Assembly (NCBI GenBank): GCA_017935045.1
Contig: JAGBIJ010000032.1
Coordinates: 1-37,556, forward strand
DNA from: Muribaculaceae bacterium
GTDB taxonomy: Bacteria > Bacteroidota > Bacteroidia > Bacteroidales > Muribaculaceae
Direction of reading: 5' to 3'
DNA: 37,556 nt
The notes under the pieces are model-generated. The model was not told the origin of the DNA. It made no database searches and was given only the letters and a program-made list of their open reading frames with translations. A program made the position numbers and the translations under genes. Shown one piece after another: positions 33,338 through 37,556 of this stretch; within the stretch, counting starts at the first letter, position 1, and each line of letters starts with the position of its first letter.

Positions 33338-35653
33338 TTATTTGTTGAGTAATAGGGTTATTTTCAGAATATTGCGGTCAGCCTCGCGGCGGTATTCCAC
33401 ACCATCGGAGAGATTGCGCACAAGGTAGATGCCCAGACCGCCTATGGGACGTTGCTCCAGCGGGGCGCCGGTGTCAGGTCCGGCTGCGGCAGTGGGATCG
33501 AAAGGTATGCCTGAGTCTGATATCTCCAGAGTAAGGGCGCCCGATGCCGCGTCATGTGAGCAGTCCAGCGCTATCTTGCCTTCCACTCCTTCCGGATAGG
33601 CATAGTTTATTACATTTACCACAGCTTCCTCAAGCACCAGATTGATGCGTCCGCGTGTCTCGGCGTCCAGGCCGTAACGTGTAGCGATAAGCTCGGTGTA
33701 GGCCGGGAGGCTGCTGATTTCCGAGAGTGTGTTGGCAAAGACCTTGTGCAGCGGAGTATGGCTGTCTTCATGCTTGAGTCGCAGACATAGCATTGTGAGA
33801 TCGTCGCTCTGGTTCACGCCGCCCACGAAGTCTGTCACGGAAGACTCTACGTGTGTAATTAGTTCCTTCGGAGTGTCGGCAGAGTGCTGCGACAGTGTAG
33901 CAAGCATCCGGTCATCGCCGTAGAGTTGACGCGACGCGTTCTCTGCTTCGGTCAGTCCATCCGTATAGAGGAACAGCGACTGATCCGGCTGCAGGCTGAT
34001 ACTTTCCTGCTCATAGACGAATCCTTCGATTACGCCGACCGGGATATTCTCTTTGCAAGGCAACAAGGCGACGCCTCCTGTGCTTACCGATACAGGCGGA
34101 TTATGGCCTGCGTTGCAGAAAACAAGATGTCCGGTAATCAGATCAAGCACACCTACAAACATGGTCACGAACATGCATGTATCGTTGTCCTTCAGTACCG
34201 TATCGTTGATGACTGACAGGATTTCCGCCGGAGAGTCACACCGGCCTGCCGTATTGCGGAACAGTGTACGGGTTACGGCCATGAACAGCGAGGCCGGCAC
34301 CCCCTTGCCGGACACGTCGCCTACAGTGAAGTACAGTTTCGAGTCGCGGATGAAGAAATCGTACAGATCGCCTCCCACCTCTTTGGCCGGACGTATAATG
34401 GCATACAGCTCAAGATTGTCGCACTGCGGGAAGGGGGAGAAGCAGTGAGGCAGAAGACTCATCTGGATGCTGCGCGCTATGTGCAGCTCGCTCTCTATGT
34501 GCTCCTTGGCCTTGGTCGTCTCCACAAGCCGCTCCATTTGCTGGCGCAGCGATTTCTGCATCTCTCCGAAGGCGTTGTTCAGCCGTCCGATGTCGTCGGA
34601 AGGTCTCATGGAGGGCAGCTGTACGTTCAGGTCTCCGTCCGAAATCTTCGATGCGGCGCCGGTCAGCCTCGCAAGCGGCTTCATGGCGTACAGGACTACC
34701 AGCCTGACAAGTATAATGATTATAATTAGCCCGGCGAACAGGAATATTACCGCTCTGACAGTGACCAGGTCGAGGCGCGACATTATGGCGCCGTACGGGC
34801 ATACGCTGCAGATGGCCCAGCCGGTGCCGGGGATGGGCTCGTAGACCACCAGAGCGTCTTCTCCCGCGATGTCGGTATGTCTCGATCCTTTTTTATGCGC
34901 CAGCATCTCGTAGCCTATCTCCGCGATATGGGGACAGCCTTTCTCCCGCGAATAAGCGTAAATGTCCTTTTTCAGAATCAGAGCGCTGTCAGGATGGGCC
35001 ATAAAGACGCCTTTGTCGCTGAGGATGAAAGCATAGCTGTCGTCTATGGGGCGCAGACGGGCGATTTCGCCGGACAGGGCTCCCAGCGAGACGTCGGCCG
35101 TGAGTACGGCTGTGATTTCGCCGTCCGCATCGTGCAGCGGATATGAGCATGTGACCATCATCTTGTTGCCTCCTCCTGTGTCGAAATAAGGCTCTGACCA
35201 GACGGCCTTGTCCTGACGCAGCGCTTCGGTGTACCAGGGCATACGGGTATAATCATAGTCCGTGTCGCCGAGGTGCTTGCGCTGCCATGTGCCGTCGGCT
35301 CCGCGGCAGACGTACTCCATCAGCCTGACACCGTCCGCACCGGGTCGCAGCGCTATGCAGCCGCCCATTATCAGAGAGTCGGTGTCCACAATCTGCTCCA
35401 CCATCTGCATCAGTCCGGACGAATCTCCGAGCCTCTTTTCCACCACAGTGGCGGAATTGGCAAGGTGGCCTTCGACGCGGGATATCTCGCTGTCGAGCTT
35501 GTCTACCGAATTGTCTACTATCAGTGTCGCATACAGCGACACGAGCCTTTCTTCGCGTTCGGCTCCATAGCGCAGGAAGATCGCGCCGATAGCACAGAAG
35601 ATAACTATGATTATCAGCGAGATATATAGGCTGAGTTTGTTGGCCAGAGACAT
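33338..35653 (-). CDS. Cache-HAMP-SpoIIE phosphatase-HATPase sensor protein
   Basis: 771-aa inner-membrane signalling protein. TM1 lies at about 8-28. A periplasmic Cache-type sensor (about 35-290) contains DYDYTRMPWYTEAL and WSEPYFDTGGG, typical of double-Cache ligand sensors. TM2 lies at about 295-320 and a HAMP segment at about 320-370 (MKPLARLTGAASKISDGDL). A coiled coil leads to a PP2C/SpoIIE phosphatase (about 400-620) with metal-binding GGDLYDFF (Asp429), GDVSGKGVPASLFMA and NQSDDLTML. The end is an RsbW-like HATPase (about 640-771) with N-box EEAVVNVINYAYPEG (Asn680), DSGIPFDP and GGLGIYLVRNL. Both halves of a partner switch sit in one chain: the phosphatase can activate a STAS protein, and the kinase-like domain can phosphorylate or bind it. 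The STAS gene is 11 bp upstream. Confidence 0.9.
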   Translation of the reverse strand: MSLANKLSLYISLIIIVIFCAIGAIFLRYGAEREERLVSLYATLIVDNSVDKLDSEISRVEGHLANSATVVEKRLGDSSGLMQMVEQIVDTDSLIMGGCIALRPGADGVRLMEYVCRGADGTWQRKHLGDTDYDYTRMPWYTEALRQDKAVWSEPYFDTGGGNKMMVTCSYPLHDADGEITAVLTADVSLGALSGEIARLRPIDDSYAFILSDKGVFMAHPDSALILKKDIYAYSREKGCPHIAEIGYEMLAHKKGSRHTDIAGEDALVVYEPIPGTGWAICSVCPYGAIMSRLDLVTVRAVIFLFAGLIIIIILVRLVVLYAMKPLARLTGAASKISDGDLNVQLPSMRPSDDIGRLNNAFGEMQKSLRQQMERLVETTKAKEHIESELHIARSIQMSLLPHCFSPFPQCDNLELYAIIRPAKEVGGDLYDFFIRDSKLYFTVGDVSGKGVPASLFMAVTRTLFRNTAGRCDSPAEILSVINDTVLKDNDTCMFVTMFVGVLDLITGHLVFCNAGHNPPVSVSTGGVALLPCKENIPVGVIEGFVYEQESISLQPDQSLFLYTDGLTEAENASRQLYGDDRMLATLSQHSADTPKELITHVESSVTDFVGGVNQSDDLTMLCLRLKHEDSHTPLHKVFANTLSEISSLPAYTELIATRYGLDAETRGRINLVLEEAVVNVINYAYPEGVEGKIALDCSHDAASGALTLEISDSGIPFDPTAAAGPDTGAPLEQRPIGGLGIYLVRNLSDGVEYRREADRNILKITLLLNK

Positions 35654-35664
35654 CGGCAGATATA

Positions 35665-35970
35665 TCAGTCTTGGATAGTGAATAGTTTATGAAATCCGGT
35701 AATGGTAAAGATGTTGCGGATTTCACTGCTCACATGCTTCAGCACGAGAGAGCCGCCCTTGGCCTTGACATCCTTGAGTATGCTGAGGAAGATACGCAGA
35801 CCAGAACTGCTGATATACTCCAGTTCTCCACACTCTATGACAATGTCTTTGTCGGCATTTTCATGTATAGGCGCAAGCTGTTTGTCACATTCCGCGGCCT
35901 GGAGAGTATCCAGGCGTCCTTTCAAGACAACCGTAAGGTTTCCGTTTTCATTAATGATTGCTATTTCCAT
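35665..35970 (-). CDS. STAS-domain anti-sigma factor antagonist
   Basis: 101-aa single-domain STAS protein of the SpoIIAA/RsbV type. The conserved phosphorylation loop is YISSSGLRIF, where Ser56, just before Gly, corresponds to Ser58 of SpoIIAA. In the family, the unphosphorylated form binds an HATPase anti-sigma kinase, and phosphorylation releases it. It is the first gene of the five-gene minus-strand operon and precedes the sensor phosphatase by 11 bp. Two possible HATPase partners are encoded downstream (in the sensor and in the MATE fusion) and no sigma factor is present. I infer that it carries the signal between those two membrane proteins. Start ATG is at 35970, after a leader of about 125 nt. 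Confidence 0.9.
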   Translation of the reverse strand: MEIAIINENGNLTVVLKGRLDTLQAAECDKQLAPIHENADKDIVIECGELEYISSSGLRIFLSILKDVKAKGGSLVLKHVSSEIRNIFTITGFHKLFTIQD

Positions 35971-36022
35971 TTCTTATATTGATTTTAAGTAAAACATGAT
36001 ATCAGATGTCGCTGAGATTCGG

Positions 36023-36053
36023 TCTGCATACATATATCACGTAATCGGCAGAC
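36023..36053. promoter_or_regulatory. Inverted repeat in the NRPS operon leader
   Basis: GTCTGC (36023-36028) and GCAGAC (36048-36053) are complementary across 19 nt. They lie inside the predicted leader of the STAS-NRPS transcript. It may be an operator or a weak RNA hairpin; six base pairs alone are modest evidence. Confidence 0.3.
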
Positions 36054-36098
36054 ACGACAAATCTTCACAGTCGCAGGAACTTGAAAACTATCCGGACA

Positions 36099-36106
36099 CA
36101 AAGGTA
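36099..36106 (-). promoter_or_regulatory. -7 element of the STAS-NRPS operon
   Basis: Minus-strand TACCTTTG fits TAnnTTTG. Transcription would start near 36095, giving a leader of about 125 nt to the STAS ATG. No -33 TTG is found at the right distance in the AT-rich DNA upstream, suggesting a weak or activator-dependent promoter. It is back-to-back with the divergent promoter at 36148-36178. Confidence 0.5.
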
Positions 36107-36147
36107 TAAATAATTTTTTATATTTTATCCATTCAGATACTTATATC

Positions 36148-36178
36148 TTTGATAAGTCGCATAGATATATTAATTTTG
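36148..36178 (+). promoter_or_regulatory. Promoter of the DUF4405-like gene
   Basis: TTTG at 36148-36151, exactly 19 nt, then TAATTTTG at 36171-36178. The predicted start near 36182 is one base before the ATG at 36183, so the message may be leaderless. Confidence 0.65.
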
Positions 36179-36182
36179 CTGC

Positions 36183-36614
36183 ATGAAAAAGATGCAAAAA
36201 CTTAAAGTCTGCAACTGGGCATTGCTGATAATGATTATACCGGTTCTTGTGTCCGGCATCGAGCTGGAGGCTACATCCGGCAGCGATCCTGCCTCTGTGC
36301 GGTATCATATCGTCATAGCCTCAATTTTTTTATTGTTGTCAGTATGGCATATATCCCTCAATCTCTCATGGAGCGGCTGGTTTAAGAAATTCTCGCGGCT
36401 GAAAAGCCCGGTAACCAGGATACTGTGGTGGCTTTTCCTTCTCACTGCCTTATCCGGAATCGCGGCTGAAATACATTGGCTTGCGACCTACTCACATTCG
36501 CCCGTAGGAGCAATACATGGCAAAATAGGTTTTGCCATGCTGATAGTAGCTATAGGCCATACGCTCAAGCGTCTCCGCTTCTTCGCTTTCAAACGGCCTC
36601 TAAACAGACGCTGA
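36183..36614 (+). CDS. Four-helix membrane protein, DUF4405-like
   Basis: 143-aa integral membrane protein with four hydrophobic segments (about residues 11-27, 42-60, 81-97, 115-128). Histidines occur near or within helices: SVWHISLNL, EIHWLATYSH, GAIHGKIGF and IGHTLKR. This pattern is typical of small DUF4405/cytochrome-b-like proteins that can bind haem, but haem binding is inference. It stands alone with its own promoter, divergent from the NRPS operon, so a shared regulatory region is possible. A methionine at residue 4 is an alternative start. A 7-bp hairpin (36631-36647) follows the stop. Confidence 0.6.
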   Translation: MKKMQKLKVCNWALLIMIIPVLVSGIELEATSGSDPASVRYHIVIASIFLLLSVWHISLNLSWSGWFKKFSRLKSPVTRILWWLFLLTALSGIAAEIHWLATYSHSPVGAIHGKIGFAMLIVAIGHTLKRLRFFAFKRPLNRR

Positions 36615-36759
36615 GCTATTGTCAGTCAGCGTATACCGGAGGTATGCCCGAACTGCCGTATATTGTTTCTGCTTTAGGCAGCGCATAGAGGGTAAGCCCT
36701 AAAAAAGCGCCCATCTTTGGCCGCCTTAGTGAGTATCCCCAGGTGTAAAGCGTGAGAAG
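36615..36759. other. Short gap with hairpin
   Basis: A 7-bp stem (36631-36637 with 36641-36647, one G-U pair, GGA loop) follows the membrane protein gene; no U tract. Otherwise nothing recognisable. An in-frame stop at 36730 limits the next reading frame on its 5' side. Confidence 0.35.
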
Positions 36760-37022
36760 ATGAGCATCCTCAACGAAAACGCCCAATCAATAGGAGAGAC
36801 TGTCTTCGACCATGCAATTACCGATGATGAGCGGATTCGGCTCGGTCTGCATACCCGCGAGACCTATCTTGAAATCTTCGAAGGCAACACCGCCTCTGTC
36901 AATGCCCACCTCGCTGTCCTCGCCAACATCAGAGGCAACCTCGCTGTCCGCGCCAACTACATCAACGCCTCCCCGCCGACAAGCTCAATGAAGTTCTCGA
37001 AATTATCATGCAAGGGATTTAA
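36760..37022 (+). pseudogene. Small hypothetical gene with probable frameshift
   Basis: From ATG 36760 the frame encodes about 70 protein-like residues (including TDDERIRLGLHTRETYLEIF and LAVRANYINA). It then turns into low-quality sequence ending at 37140. At a C-rich tract near 36970-36975 the protein-like signal moves to another frame, which reads ADKLNEVLEIIMQGI and stops at 37022. The simplest reading is a one-base loss (or a two-base gain) that broke a gene of about 87 codons. The DNA for LAVLANIRGN and LAVRANYIN is a short internal duplication. I do not recognise the family. Confidence 0.4.
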
Positions 37023-37252
37023 CGCTATATGGAGTTGGTCAAAAATTATTATTATCGTTAAAAACGGGGTCTTGGACGCTTGGAGAACTCCTAAAAATGT
37101 ATTTTTCCGAAAAATCGCTAATTTTGCACTTGCCAGTTGAGAGTAGGGGTCAGACAATAAACTTTAGTTAAGCTGAAAATTATGAGCGTAAAAATAGGCG
37201 TAGTTTGAACTATTATTATTATATTTGCAGCCTAATAGACGCAAGTACGACC
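37023..37252. other. Gap before the XRE gene with possible promoters
   Basis: No gene seen. TAATTTTG at 37119-37126 and TATATTTG at 37220-37227 both fit the -7 consensus. The second lies 25 bp before the XRE start and is the likelier promoter, although neither has a well-placed -33 TTTG. Confidence 0.35.
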
Positions 37253-37556
37253 ATGGAAGAGAACATATACATGTTGCCTGACAGTGAAATCCGCCGTCGG
37301 CTGGGACAAAAAATAAGGCATTTGCGACTCCGACAAGACTTCACTCAGGTGTCGCTCGCGGAACAGGCGCAAGTCTCATTGACGACATTAAAGAGAATCG
37401 AGAAAGGCGATATAAGCTATTTCGATTCCCTCATGCGTGTGCTTCGCATACTTGGCGAACTGGATGTGTTCTCGTCACTCATTAAGGAAGATGAGATGAG
37501 TCCCAATGAATATTTCGAGTTTGTCGAAGCAAGCAAGAAGAAGCAGCGCAAACGCG
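37253..37556 (+). CDS. HipB-like XRE regulator, cut by the window end
   Basis: The frame opens at ATG 37253 (MEENIYMLPDSEIRRRLGQK) and stays open for 101 codons to the window end. An XRE helix-turn-helix spans about residues 17-72, with DFTQVSLAEQAQVSLTTLKR covering helices 2-3 and IEKGD after. The later PNEYFEFVEASKKKQRKR is typical of XRE proteins that precede HipA-type kinase genes in Bacteroidota. So this is probably the antitoxin or repressor of a HipAB-like module. hipA would lie to the right of the window and is not seen, which leaves a plain regulator possible. Confidence 0.6.
   Translation, partial: MEENIYMLPDSEIRRRLGQKIRHLRLRQDFTQVSLAEQAQVSLTTLKRIEKGDISYFDSLMRVLRILGELDVFSSLIKEDEMSPNEYFEFVEASKKKQRKR

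Overview
The window looks like a chromosomal segment of a gut-type Bacteroidales, possibly a Muribaculaceae relative. The family guess is inference; the phylum call is firmer. Supporting signs are repeated promoters of the Bacteroidota form (TTTG or TTG, about 19-20 nt, TAnnTTTG), start codons preceded by A-rich DNA instead of Shine-Dalgarno sites, a DUF4296 lipoprotein after lspA, a DksA-like protein with a degenerate zinc finger, and a 1187-residue IleS. I saw no rRNA, tRNA or CRISPR array.

Layout. Positions 276-5155 hold a four-gene plus-strand operon (iorA, iorB, aminotransferase, CoA-transferase) that together could turn aromatic amino acids into aryl-acetyl-CoA and free arylacetates. 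It ends at a strong hairpin terminator. A membrane acyltransferase follows at 5247-6311. From 6312 to 11356 lies an AT-rich or pyrimidine-rich accessory stretch with one long Eis-like GNAT gene, degenerate tandem repeats and several hairpins. An XRE-type regulator (11357-11851) closes it. A conserved housekeeping block follows: ddl, ileS, a DksA-family gene, lspA, a DUF4296 lipoprotein and a small overlapping ORF (12328-19328). A convergent gap contains a perfect 54-bp AT-rich palindrome (19601-19654). It lies beyond the 3' end of a minus-strand pair: a ParA ATPase and a small AT-hook protein with a possible ribbon-helix-helix region. Next is a four-domain CoA-disulfide reductase/rhodanese/TusA/DsrE fusion (21202-23628).

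The most interesting region is the minus-strand operon from 35970 down to 23722: a STAS anti-sigma antagonist, a Cache-HAMP-PP2C(SpoIIE)-HATPase membrane sensor, a MATE exporter fused to an RsbW-like HATPase domain, a 2421-residue NRPS (C-A-PCP-C-A-PCP-reductase), and a Sfp-type phosphopantetheinyl transferase overlapping the NRPS stop. Gaps are 10-16 bp or a 4-bp overlap, so this reads as one unit. The NRPS should release a dipeptide aldehyde or a product derived from it, the PPTase activates the carrier domains, and the MATE protein is the obvious exporter. The STAS, phosphatase and two HATPase domains form a complete partner-switching kit with no sigma factor nearby. I infer that it may gate export directly through the exporter's own kinase-like domain.

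The right end has a divergent four-helix membrane protein (DUF4405-like), a small gene that seems frameshifted, and the start of a HipB-like XRE regulator that runs off the window.
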